A DNA stretch of 64,000 nt from NCBI RefSeq assembly GCF_003205495.1, contig NZ_QJRX01000004.1:115164-179163 (forward strand). The letters are read 5' to 3'. The position numbers were made by a program, and so were the translations under genes. Shown piece by piece: positions 8,776-16,961 of the stretch; positions within the stretch are counted from its first letter, which is position 1; the number at the start of each line of letters is the position of its first letter. This DNA comes from Aquipseudomonas alcaligenes. GTDB taxonomy: Bacteria; Pseudomonadota; Gammaproteobacteria; Pseudomonadales; Pseudomonadaceae. Under the pieces are notes generated by a model that saw nothing but the letters and a program-made list of their open reading frames with translations, had not been told where the DNA came from and did no database searches.

Positions 8776-9024
8776 CTACTGGGCCTTCTTGATCAGGCCG
8801 ACGATGAACAGCAGGACCAGGGCACCGATCACCGCGGTCACCAGCGAGCCGATCAGCCCACCACCGGCGGACACGCCCAGGTAGCTGAACAGGTGGCCGC
8901 CGATCACCGCGCCGACTATGCCCACCACCAGGTTGCCGATCAGCCCGAAGCCGCCACCACGCAGCAACTTACCGGCGATCCAGCCGGCAACGGCGCCGAT
9001 GATCAGGAAAAGGATGAGGTTCAT
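8776..9024 (-). CDS. GlsB/YeaQ/YmgE-family small membrane protein
   Basis: An 82-residue, strongly hydrophobic protein with three predicted membrane segments rich in Gly (GAVAGWIAGKLLRGGGFG, then GIVGAVIGGHLFSYLG). This is the signature of the stress-associated 'transglycosylase-associated' family. Its molecular function is not known. A good Shine-Dalgarno (AGGAG) precedes the ATG at 9024. It is convergent with gspD. Confidence 0.92.
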   Translation of the reverse strand: MNLILFLIIGAVAGWIAGKLLRGGGFGLIGNLVVGIVGAVIGGHLFSYLGVSAGGGLIGSLVTAVIGALVLLFIVGLIKKAQ

Positions 9025-9090
9025 GGGGCAGCTCCTGGGCTAGGACGTTTCCCCAAGACTAGCTGCTGATTGCGGAAAGGCCCGCCGCAA

Positions 9091-9126
9091 GCCCCCGCCC
9101 CTGCCTTTCGCGGCAGGAACGGGGGC
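9091..9126 (-). terminator. Probable terminator of metZ
   Basis: Arms at 9091-9105 and 9112-9126 form a 15-bp GC-rich stem with two mismatches and a 6-nt loop, just after the metZ stop at 9135. There is no clear T tract, so it could also be a general hairpin. Confidence 0.5.
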
Positions 9127-9134
9127 CCCCGTCC

Positions 9135-10346
9135 TCAGAGCGCGGCCAGGCCGCGGGCCAGGTCGGTCTTGAGGTCGGCCACGTCTTCCAGGCCCACGGC
9201 GACGCGCACCAGGTTGTCGCGGATACCGGCATTGGCCCGCTCCTGCGGCGACAGACGCCCATGGGAGGTGGTGGCCGGATGGGCGATGGTGGTCTTGGTG
9301 TCGCCGAGGTTGGTGGTGATCGAAATGACTTTCGTCGCGTCGATAAAGCGCCAGGCCGCCTCCTTGCCGCCCTTGACCTCGAAGCTCAGCACCGCGCCGA
9401 AGGCACTCTGCTGACGCTTGGCCAGCTCGTGCTGCGGGTGGCTGGACAGGCCGGCGTAGTAGACCCTGTCGATGCCCGGCTGGGTCTCCAGCCAGCGGGC
9501 CAGCTCCAGCGCGCTGGCGCTCTGCGCCTGCATGCGGATGCGCAAAGTCTCCAGGCCCTTGAGGAACATCCAGGCGTTGAACGGGCTCAGGGTCGGCCCG
9601 GCGGTACGCAGGAAGCCGACCAGCAGCTCCATCTGCGCGCGGCGCCCGGCCACCACGCCACCCAGGCCGCGACCCTGACCATCGATGAACTTGGTCGCCG
9701 AGTGCATGACCAGGTCGGCACCCAGCGCCAGCGGCTGCTGCAGGGCCGGAGTACAGAAGCAGTTGTCCACCGCCAGCAGCGCGCCACGGGCATGGGCGAT
9801 CTCGGCCAGGGCGGCGATGTCCACCAGCTCGGCCAGCGGGTTGGACGGCGACTCGACGAACAGCAGCTTGGTGTTGGGCTTGAAAGCCGCCTGCCAGGCG
9901 TCCAGGTCGGACAGCGGCGGGTAGTCGACCTCGATGCCGAAGCGCTTGAGGTACTTCTCGAACAGGCTGATGGTCGAGCCGAATACGCTGCGCGACACCA
10001 GTACATGATCGCCGGCGCTGCACAGACTCATGACGATGGCCAGGATGGCGGCCATGCCGGAGGCGGTGGCCACCGCCTGCTCGGCACCTTCCAGCGCGGC
10101 GATGCGCTCCTCGAAGGCGCGCACGGTCGGGTTGGTGTAGCGCGAGTAGACGTTGCCCGGCTGCTCGCCGGCGAAGCGCGCAGCGGCGTCGGCGGCGCTG
10201 CGGAACACGTAGCTGGAGGTGAGGAACATGGCCTCGCCATGCTCGCCCTCCGGCGTACGGTGCTGACCGGCGCGCACCGCCAGGGTGTCGAAGCCGACGC
10301 CTTCGAGGTCGCTGTCCAGGCGCCCTGCTTCCCACTCCAGACTCAT
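9135..10346 (-). CDS. metZ: O-succinylhomoserine sulfhydrylase
   Basis: A 403-residue fold-type I PLP enzyme of the Cys/Met-metabolism family. The Schiff-base Lys is in MHSATKFIDGQGR; other marks are GMAAI, VDNCFCTP and the tail RVAVGLEDVADL. MetZ makes homocysteine directly from O-succinylhomoserine and sulfide, the direct sulfhydrylation route of Pseudomonas. The ATG at 10346 has a strong AAGGAG. It starts 11 bp after the purF stop, so the two are probably cotranscribed; the order purF-metZ is the usual Pseudomonas one. Confidence 0.94.
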   Translation of the reverse strand: MSLEWEAGRLDSDLEGVGFDTLAVRAGQHRTPEGEHGEAMFLTSSYVFRSAADAAARFAGEQPGNVYSRYTNPTVRAFEERIAALEGAEQAVATASGMAAILAIVMSLCSAGDHVLVSRSVFGSTISLFEKYLKRFGIEVDYPPLSDLDAWQAAFKPNTKLLFVESPSNPLAELVDIAALAEIAHARGALLAVDNCFCTPALQQPLALGADLVMHSATKFIDGQGRGLGGVVAGRRAQMELLVGFLRTAGPTLSPFNAWMFLKGLETLRIRMQAQSASALELARWLETQPGIDRVYYAGLSSHPQHELAKRQQSAFGAVLSFEVKGGKEAAWRFIDATKVISITTNLGDTKTTIAHPATTSHGRLSPQERANAGIRDNLVRVAVGLEDVADLKTDLARGLAAL

Positions 10347-10357
10347 GGCCCGCTCCT

Positions 10358-11863
10358 TCAGTCGTTGTGCAGATCGATGATAGCGCTGGCGCTGTGCACC
10401 TTGACCTTGGCCGCGTCGTTGCGCGCCTGCTCGATCTTGTTCAGATAGGCCTCGTTGACGTCACCGGTGACGTACTGGCCGTCGAACACCGCGCAGTCAA
10501 AGTGCTCGATCTTGATCTTGCCGCCGCCAACCGCTTCCTTGAGATCGTCCAGATCCTGGTACACCAGCCAGTCCGCGCCGATCAGCTCGGCCACTTCCTC
10601 GGTGGTACGGCCGTGGGCGATCAGCTCGTGGGCGCTCGGCATATCGATGCCATACACGTTGGGATAACGCACCGCCGGGGCCGCGGAGCAGAAATACACC
10701 TTCTTGGCACCGGCCTCGCGGGCCATCTGGATGATCTGCTTGCAGGTGGTGCCACGCACGATGGAGTCGTCAACCAGCATCACGTTCTTGCCGCGGAACT
10801 CCAGGTCGATGGCGTTGAGCTTCTGGCGGACCGACTTCTTGCGCGCGGCCTGGCCGGGCATGATGAAGGTGCGGCCGATGTAGCGGTTCTTGACGAAGCC
10901 CTCGCGGAACTTCACACCCAGCTGGTTGGCCAGTTCCAGGGCGGAAGTGCGGCTGGTGTCCGGGATCGGGATGACCACGTCGATGTCGTGATCCGGGCGC
11001 TCGCGCTGGATCTTCTCGGCCAGCTTCTCGCCCATGCGCAGGCGCGCCTTGTACACCGACACGCCGTCCATCAGCGAATCGGGACGGGCCAGGTAGACGT
11101 GTTCGAAGATGCACGGCGAGTACTGCGGGTTGGAGGCGCACTGGCGAGTGTGCAGCTTGCCGTCCTCGGTGATGTATACCGCCTCGCCCGGCGCCAGGTC
11201 GCGGATCAGGCTGAAGCCGAGCACGTCGAGGGCGACGCTTTCGGAGGCGATCATGTACTCCACGCCCTCGTCGGTGTGGCGCTGACCGAAGACGATCGGG
11301 CGGATCGCATGGGGGTCGCGGAAGCCGACCACACCGTAGCCGGTGATCATCGCCACCACGGCGTAACCACCGCGGCAGCGGGCATGCACGCCGGCGACGG
11401 CGGCAAACACGTCCTCTTCGGTCGGCTGCAGCTTGCCGCGCACCGCCAGCTCGTGGGCGAATACGTTGAGCAGCACTTCCGAGTCGGAGTTGGTGTTGAC
11501 GTGGCGCAGGTCGGACTCGTAGATCTCGCGCGACAGCTGCTCGACGTTGGTCAGGTTGCCGTTGTGCGCCAGGGTGATGCCGTACGGCGAGTTGACATAG
11601 AACGGCTGCGCCTCGGCGGAGCTGGAGCTGCCGGCGGTGGGGTAGCGCACGTGGCCGATGCCGACGTTGCCCACCAGGCGCTGCATGTGGCGTTGCTGGA
11701 ACACATCGCGCACCAGGCCGTTGTCCTTGCGCAGGAACAGACGCCCGCCATGGCTGGTGACGATGCCGGCAGCGTCCTGGCCGCGATGCTGGAGCACGGT
11801 AAGGGCGTCATACAGGGACTGATTGACGTTGGACTTACCGACGATACCGACGATGCCGCACAT
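10358..11863 (-). CDS. purF: Amidophosphoribosyltransferase
   Basis: A 501-residue enzyme for the first committed step of purine synthesis: PRPP plus glutamine gives phosphoribosylamine. The N-terminal nucleophile Cys2 (MCGIVG) sets the start at the ATG at 11863. A TTG three codons upstream would block the nucleophile and lies too close to the AGAGG. The Ntn glutaminase domain is about 2-240, the phosphoribosyltransferase domain about 250-470, with PRPP loop [12 protein letters not shown]. The protein has no propeptide. Confidence 0.96.
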   Translation of the reverse strand: MCGIVGIVGKSNVNQSLYDALTVLQHRGQDAAGIVTSHGGRLFLRKDNGLVRDVFQQRHMQRLVGNVGIGHVRYPTAGSSSSAEAQPFYVNSPYGITLAHNGNLTNVEQLSREIYESDLRHVNTNSDSEVLLNVFAHELAVRGKLQPTEEDVFAAVAGVHARCRGGYAVVAMITGYGVVGFRDPHAIRPIVFGQRHTDEGVEYMIASESVALDVLGFSLIRDLAPGEAVYITEDGKLHTRQCASNPQYSPCIFEHVYLARPDSLMDGVSVYKARLRMGEKLAEKIQRERPDHDIDVVIPIPDTSRTSALELANQLGVKFREGFVKNRYIGRTFIMPGQAARKKSVRQKLNAIDLEFRGKNVMLVDDSIVRGTTCKQIIQMAREAGAKKVYFCSAAPAVRYPNVYGIDMPSAHELIAHGRTTEEVAELIGADWLVYQDLDDLKEAVGGGKIKIEHFDCAVFDGQYVTGDVNEAYLNKIEQARNDAAKVKVHSASAIIDLHND

Positions 11864-11906
11864 GTGACGCAACCTCTGTGTAGTGAATCAGGCTAGTTCC
11901 GGGCTC

Positions 11907-12461
11907 TTACGGCAGTTTAGGCTGCAAGAGACCCTCGTAGGACGGAAGCTCGGGCGTATCGGTGATGCCGCTGGCGAGCCACTGGCTGGTCAGGCTCAGG
12001 ATGAGGTTCTTCGACCAGTCCGCCACCATCAGAAAATGCGGCAGCAGGGTCGACTGCTGCCACCACTGATCCTGTTGCACCGGCGCCAGGCTCACCAGCC
12101 CCACCAGCACGACCACCAGCAGGGCCCCGCGCGCCGCGCCGAAGACCATGCCGAGAAAACGATCGGTGCCCGACAGGCCGGTTACCCGGATCAGCTCACC
12201 GATGAGGAAATTGATCAGCGCCCCGACCAGCAGGGTCACCACGAAGAGAATGGCGCAGGCGGCGATGACCCGCATCGACGGCGTCTCGATGAAATCCGTC
12301 AGGTGCTGCGACAGGGCGCCGCCGAACATCCAGGCGACCACACCGGCGATGATCCAGGTCAGCAGCGACAGGGCCTCCTTGAAGAAGCCACGGCGCAGGC
12401 TGATCAGACTGGAGATGGCGATGACGGCGATGATCGCCCAATCGACCCAAGTGAATGCCAC
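11907..12461 (-). CDS. cvpA: CvpA family membrane protein
   Basis: A 184-residue inner-membrane protein. It starts FTWVDWAIIAVIAISSLISL, typical of CvpA, with four hydrophobic segments in the first ~125 residues and the motif RGFFKEALSLL. The family takes its name from colicin V production and lies upstream of purF in E. coli and Pseudomonas. It reads into purF with a 43-bp gap. Its biochemical role is not settled. Confidence 0.93.
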   Translation of the reverse strand: MAFTWVDWAIIAVIAISSLISLRRGFFKEALSLLTWIIAGVVAWMFGGALSQHLTDFIETPSMRVIAACAILFVVTLLVGALINFLIGELIRVTGLSGTDRFLGMVFGAARGALLVVVLVGLVSLAPVQQDQWWQQSTLLPHFLMVADWSKNLILSLTSQWLASGITDTPELPSYEGLLQPKLP

Positions 12462-12549
12462 GTTGCTGCCTACAGACGGGAAAGGCGGCGGATTTTAACA
12501 GAGCGGACCCGTGCGGGTAAGCCGGGTCCTCACTATGGGCGAGATAGCG

Positions 12550-13137
12550 TCAGCCGTTCTCCGGCTGGAAACGCACCACGAAACCGTTGAGCTTCTGCTG
12601 GCGGTTGAGCTGGTCGCGCAGGCGATCGGCCTCGGCACGCTCGATGACCGGTCCGACGAATACCCGGTTCATGCCATCGAAACTGCGGATATAGGCGTTG
12701 TAGCCACTGCTGCGCAGGGTCTGCTGCAGTTTCTCGGCACCGGCGCGGCTGGACAGGCTGGCCAGCTGTACCGACCAGCTGACCGGCAGGCTGTTGGCGT
12801 CCAGGCCGCTGGCCGGCTTCTCCTCGGGCGTGCTGGCCTGCACCGGCGCCTGCGGCTCGACGACCGGTTGCACCGGGGTGGCAATCGGCTCACTGGGCGA
12901 TTGCGGCACCGGCTCCACCGGCGGCACTTCGTCCTCGGCCACCGGTTCGGGCACGCTCACCGGTTCCAGCGCCACTTCGGGCATGGTCGGCTTTGCCGGC
13001 ATGGCCGGGGCATCGACCACCACCTGGCGCAGCTCGTCCTCGCGGGAAAACAGCATGGGCAGGAAGATCACCGCCAGCGCCACCAGCACCAATGCGCCGA
13101 CTATCCGCTGCTTGAGCCCCTTATCCAGCACTGCCAT
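12550..13137 (-). CDS. dedD: SPOR-domain cell-division-associated protein, DedD-like
   Basis: A 195-residue protein: short cytoplasmic start ([14 protein letters not shown]), one membrane segment at about 10-28, a long Pro/Glu/Val-rich periplasmic linker, and a C-terminal SPOR domain (about 115-195; WSVQLASLSSRAGAEKL, then RVFVGPVIERAEA). SPOR domains bind denuded septal peptidoglycan. The start at 13137 is chosen because the longer frame upstream is the out-of-frame 3' end of folC; the genes overlap by 17 nt. Gene order folC-dedD-cvpA-purF is classical. Confidence 0.9.
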   Translation of the reverse strand: MAVLDKGLKQRIVGALVLVALAVIFLPMLFSREDELRQVVVDAPAMPAKPTMPEVALEPVSVPEPVAEDEVPPVEPVPQSPSEPIATPVQPVVEPQAPVQASTPEEKPASGLDANSLPVSWSVQLASLSSRAGAEKLQQTLRSSGYNAYIRSFDGMNRVFVGPVIERAEADRLRDQLNRQQKLNGFVVRFQPENG

Positions 13138-14419
13138 CGCCCGCCTCCGCCTGTTGGCCGAGCCACTCCAGGGCCTCGGCCACGCAATAGAAAGATCCGA
13201 ACACGAGGATCTCGTCATCCTCGTGCGCCTGGCCACACTGTACCAGCAATGCTTCGGCGACGCTGGAGCAGGCACGCACATCGGCACCCAGGTTGCGCAG
13301 GGCCGCTTCCAGCTCGCCCGCCGGGCGCGAACGCGGACTGTCCAGCGGCGCTACCGCCCAGCCCTGCACCTCCAGCTGCAACGGCGCCAGCACGCCGGCC
13401 AGATCCTTGTCGGCCAGCAAGCCGAATACCGCCAGCCGCCGCCCCTTGGGCGGGCGCGCGGCCAGGCGCGCGGCCAGGTATTCGGCGGCATGCGGGTTGT
13501 GCCCGACATCCAGCAGCAGGCTCAGCTGCTTACCCTGCCAGCGCGATTGACGACGCTCCAGGCGCCCCGCCACCCGGGTGGCGCGCAGCGCATTGGCCAG
13601 GCGCTCGGGCTGCCAGGCCAGCCCCAGTACGGCATAGGCCTGCAGGGCCAGGGCGGCGTTTTCCATCGGCAGATCCAGCAGCGGCAGATCGTGCAGTTCG
13701 AGCACCTGGCCGTCCGCGGTGAGACCGCGCCAGTGCCAGTTCCGCTCGCCGATGGCCAGGTCGTAGTCGCGCCCGCGCAGAAACAGGGGGCAATCCAGCT
13801 CGGCGACCCTCTGCAGCAGCGGCAGTGGCGGGTCGAGATCGCCACAGAACGCCGGCTTGCCCTGGCGCAGGATGCCGGCCTTCTCGAAGGCCACCGACTC
13901 GCGGGTGTCGCCCAACCACTCGGCGTGGTCCAGGCCGATGCTGGTGACCAGCGCCAGGTCGGCATCGACCAGGTTGACCGCATCCAGCCGGCCGCCGAGA
14001 CCGACCTCCAGCACCACGGCGTCCAGGCCGGCTCGCTCGAACAGCCAGAAGGCCGCCAGGGTGCCCATTTCGAAATAGGTCAGGGAAATCTCGCCACGCC
14101 CGGCCTCGACAGCGGCGAAGGCTGCACACAGCTCCTCGTCGCTGGCATCGCGCCCTTCGAGCTGGACCCGCTCGTTGTAATGCAGCAGGTGTGGCGAGCT
14201 GTAGACGCCGACCTTGAGCCCCTGCTCACGCAGCAGAGCCGCCAGGAAGGCACAGGTGGAGCCCTTGCCGTTGGTGCCGGTGACGGTGATCACCAACGGC
14301 GCCGGCTTGCCCAGGCCGAGCCGGCGAGCGACCTCGCGCGAGCGCTCCAGGCCCATGTCGATGGCACTGGGGTGCAGTTGCTCCAGGTAGCTCAGCCAGT
14401 CGGCGAGGGATCGGCTCAT
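13121..14419 (-). CDS. folC: Bifunctional dihydrofolate synthase/folylpolyglutamate synthase
   Basis: A 432-residue Mur-ligase-family enzyme that adds glutamate to dihydropteroate and to folates. The P-loop is [11 protein letters not shown] (about residues 46-56). Other motifs are [11 protein letters not shown] and [12 protein letters not shown], with the C-terminal domain region [12 protein letters not shown]. The ATG at 14419 overlaps the accD stop by 4 nt, which excludes the longer reading. Confidence 0.95.
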   Translation of the reverse strand: MSRSLADWLSYLEQLHPSAIDMGLERSREVARRLGLGKPAPLVITVTGTNGKGSTCAFLAALLREQGLKVGVYSSPHLLHYNERVQLEGRDASDEELCAAFAAVEAGRGEISLTYFEMGTLAAFWLFERAGLDAVVLEVGLGGRLDAVNLVDADLALVTSIGLDHAEWLGDTRESVAFEKAGILRQGKPAFCGDLDPPLPLLQRVAELDCPLFLRGRDYDLAIGERNWHWRGLTADGQVLELHDLPLLDLPMENAALALQAYAVLGLAWQPERLANALRATRVAGRLERRQSRWQGKQLSLLLDVGHNPHAAEYLAARLAARPPKGRRLAVFGLLADKDLAGVLAPLQLEVQGWAVAPLDSPRSRPAGELEAALRNLGADVRACSSVAEALLVQCGQAHEDDEILVFGSFYCVAEALEWLGQQAEAGDGSAG

Positions 14420-15291
14420 GCAGTGGCCGCGGGGGTCGGCAGGTGCTGCAGCTGCGCCAGCAGGCGGGCCAGGCGCGGCCGCAGGTCGTTGCGGTGAATG
14501 ATCATGTCGATGGCGCCATGCTCCAGCAGAAACTCGCTGCGCTGGAAGCCTTCCGGCAGCTTCTCGCGCACGGTCTGCTCGATCACCCGCGGACCGGCGA
14601 AACCGATCAGCGCGCGCGGCTCGGCGACTATCACGTCGCCGAGCATGGCCAGGCTGGCGGACACGCCGCCGTAGACCGGGTCGGTCAGTACGGAGACGAA
14701 GGGAATGCCCTCCTCGCGCAGACGCGCCAGCACGGCGCTGGTCTTGGCCATCTGCATCAGCGAGATCAGTGCCTCCTGCATGCGCGCACCGCCCGAGGCG
14801 GCGAAGCACACCAGCGGGCAGCGCTTCTCCAGGGCCACGTTGGCGGCACGCACGAAGCGCTCGCCGACGATGGCGCCCATGGACCCGCCCATGAAGCTGA
14901 ACTCGAAGGCGCAGGCCACCACGGGCATACCCTGCAGCTTGCCGCTCATGGAGATGAGGGCGTCCTTCTCGCCGGTTTCCTTCTGCGCGGCGGCCAGACG
15001 GTCCTTGTATTTCTTGCTGTCACGGAATTTCAGGCGATCCACCGGCTCCAGCTCGGCGCCCAGTTCCTCACGGCCGTCGGCATCGAGGAACAGGTCCAGG
15101 CGAGTACGCGCATCGATGCGCATGTGGTGGTTGCACTTGGGGCAGACATCGAGGGTCTTTTCCAGCTCGGGACGATAGAGCACGGCATCGCAGGACGGGC
15201 ACTTGTGCCAGAGCCCCTCGGGCACCGAGCTCTTCTTGACCTCGGAACGCATGATCGAGGGGATCAGCTTTTCTCTCAACCAGTTGCTCAT
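14416..15291 (-). CDS. accD: Acetyl-CoA carboxylase carboxyltransferase subunit beta
   Basis: A 291-residue subunit. An N-terminal four-Cys zinc ribbon is present (CPSCDAVLY, then [12 protein letters not shown], about residues 28-57). The crotonase-fold carboxyltransferase core has [16 protein letters not shown] and [12 protein letters not shown]. With AccA it transfers CO2 from biotin to acetyl-CoA to give malonyl-CoA. The start at 15291 follows GGAG; the longer frame upstream lacks family similarity. It is coupled to folC. Confidence 0.96.
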   Translation of the reverse strand: MSNWLREKLIPSIMRSEVKKSSVPEGLWHKCPSCDAVLYRPELEKTLDVCPKCNHHMRIDARTRLDLFLDADGREELGAELEPVDRLKFRDSKKYKDRLAAAQKETGEKDALISMSGKLQGMPVVACAFEFSFMGGSMGAIVGERFVRAANVALEKRCPLVCFAASGGARMQEALISLMQMAKTSAVLARLREEGIPFVSVLTDPVYGGVSASLAMLGDVIVAEPRALIGFAGPRVIEQTVREKLPEGFQRSEFLLEHGAIDMIIHRNDLRPRLARLLAQLQHLPTPAATA

Positions 15292-15423
15292 GCTTACTCT
15301 CCGTAGCTGTTTCGGGGTCTTGGGCGACCCGGGCAAATGCTGATTCGGACCGTGGACGGCGACCGCCATGCCCCGGCCGGGGAACGATGGCTTATGGACG
15401 GCAGGCATCCGTCCGTCGTCACA

Positions 15424-16044
15424 TCAGCCACCGCACGCCGCGCGAATGAATGCCCCGACCTTCTGCGCATCCTTGATCCCCTTGCTCGCCTCGACGCCCC
15501 CACTCACGTCCACGGCATAAGGACGCACCCGGGCGACGGCAGCCGCGACATTGTCCGGGCGCAGACCACCGGCCAGGATCAGCGGCTTGCTCAACCCCTG
15601 CGGTATCAATGACCAGTCGAAAGCCTCGCCGGTTCCACCGGGCACCCCCTCGACATAGGCATCCAGCAGGATGCCCTGGGCGCCCGGATAGTCAGCCACC
15701 CGGGCGACGATGTCATCGCCGGCCCTGACGCGCAGCGCCTTGATATAGGGACGCCCGAGGCCCTCGCACTGCTCGGCCGACTCGTCACCGTGAAACTGCA
15801 GCAGATCCAGCGGCACGCTGGCGAGGATATGCGCCAGCTCGTCACGAGCTGCATCGACGAACAGGCCGACCGTGGTCACGAAAGGCGGCAGCGCCGCGAT
15901 GATCGCCCGCGCCTGCTCGACACCGACGGCCCGCGGGCTCCCGGCATAGAACACCATGCCGATGGCGTCGGCCCCGGCTGCGGCGGCGGCAAGGGCATCC
16001 TCGACCCGAGTGATTCCACAGATTTTGACGCGAACGGCTGTCAA
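15424..16044 (-). CDS. trpF: Phosphoribosylanthranilate isomerase
   Basis: A 206-residue TIM-barrel enzyme of tryptophan synthesis. VKICGIT near the start contains the general-base Cys. [19 protein letters not shown] and the terminal VDVSGGVE, with its phosphate-binding loop and general-acid Asp, follow. The start appears to be a TTG at 16044, preceded by GAAGGTG; the next in-frame ATG would remove the first strand. It sits between truA and accD, the common Pseudomonas order. Confidence 0.94.
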   Translation of the reverse strand: MTAVRVKICGITRVEDALAAAAAGADAIGMVFYAGSPRAVGVEQARAIIAALPPFVTTVGLFVDAARDELAHILASVPLDLLQFHGDESAEQCEGLGRPYIKALRVRAGDDIVARVADYPGAQGILLDAYVEGVPGGTGEAFDWSLIPQGLSKPLILAGGLRPDNVAAAVARVRPYAVDVSGGVEASKGIKDAQKVGAFIRAACGG

Positions 16045-16100
16045 CGTGCCGGCACCTTCTGCAAAAGAAAAAATGATGGTAGCAAAGCCAGGCCGCAGTT

Positions 16101-16958
16101 TCAGCCGAAGCTTTGCGGCAGTGCGGAGAGGAAATGCGGCCCCAGGTAGCGCTGTGGCAGCTCGAATTCCTGCGGGTACTCCACCTGCACCAGGTACAGG
16201 CCATAGGGATGGGCGGTGACGCCGCCGCTGCGCCGATCGCGTGCCGCGAGCACCTCGCCGACCCAGCCCGGCTCACGCTCGCCGGCGCCTATGGTCATCA
16301 GCACCCCGGCGAAGTTGCGCACCATGTGATGCAGGAAGGCATTGGCGCGCACGTCGATGACGATGAAGCGACCATGCTCGATCACTTCCAGATGGTGCAC
16401 CGTCTTCACCGGCGACTTGGCCTGGCACTGCACCGCACGGAAGGAAGTGAAGTCATGGGTACCGACCAGATGGGCCGCTGCCTCGCGCATGCGCGCCACG
16501 TCCAGAGGGCGGTGATTCCAGGTGACTTCCTCGGCCAGATGTGCAGGACGGATCGGATCGTTGTAGATCACGTAGCGATAGCGCCGGGCGAAAGCCTTGA
16601 AGCGAGCATGGAAGTCTGCCGGCATGACCTTGGCCCAGGTCACGCTGACATCGGCCGGCAGGTTGGCATTGCCGCCCATGACCCAGGCCTTGAGCGGGCG
16701 CTCGACGCGGGTATCGAAATGCACCACCTGGCCACTGGCATGCACGCCGGCATCGGTGCGTCCGGCACAGATGACACTGACCGGCTCGGCGGCGACCTGC
16801 GATAGCGCCCTCTCCAGCACCTCCTGGATCGAGGGCACGCCGGCCTCCTGGCGCTGCCAGCCACGGTAGCGGGCCCCCTTGTACTCGATGCCGAGGGCGA
16901 TTCTGGAAACGCCAGCGGCGGCCATTTCGGCCGCCGCTGGTGGTATTGCGTCGGACAT
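16101..16958 (-). CDS. truA: tRNA pseudouridine(38-40) synthase
   Basis: A 285-residue enzyme that isomerises U38-U40 in the anticodon arm. The catalytic Asp is in [11 protein letters not shown] (Asp69). Other family marks are [17 protein letters not shown], and [11 protein letters not shown] with GVLMTIG. It begins 3 bp after the fimV stop and is likely cotranscribed with fimV and trpF. Confidence 0.96.
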   Translation of the reverse strand: MSDAIPPAAAEMAAAGVSRIALGIEYKGARYRGWQRQEAGVPSIQEVLERALSQVAAEPVSVICAGRTDAGVHASGQVVHFDTRVERPLKAWVMGGNANLPADVSVTWAKVMPADFHARFKAFARRYRYVIYNDPIRPAHLAEEVTWNHRPLDVARMREAAAHLVGTHDFTSFRAVQCQAKSPVKTVHHLEVIEHGRFIVIDVRANAFLHHMVRNFAGVLMTIGAGEREPGWVGEVLAARDRRSGGVTAHPYGLYLVQVEYPQEFELPQRYLGPHFLSALPQSFG

Positions 16959-16961
16959 GGA

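Noticed and set aside
14420..14809. N-terminal extension of folC into accD
   Set aside because: The extension is out of frame with accD and lacks similarity. The ATG at 14419 gives the normal FolC length.
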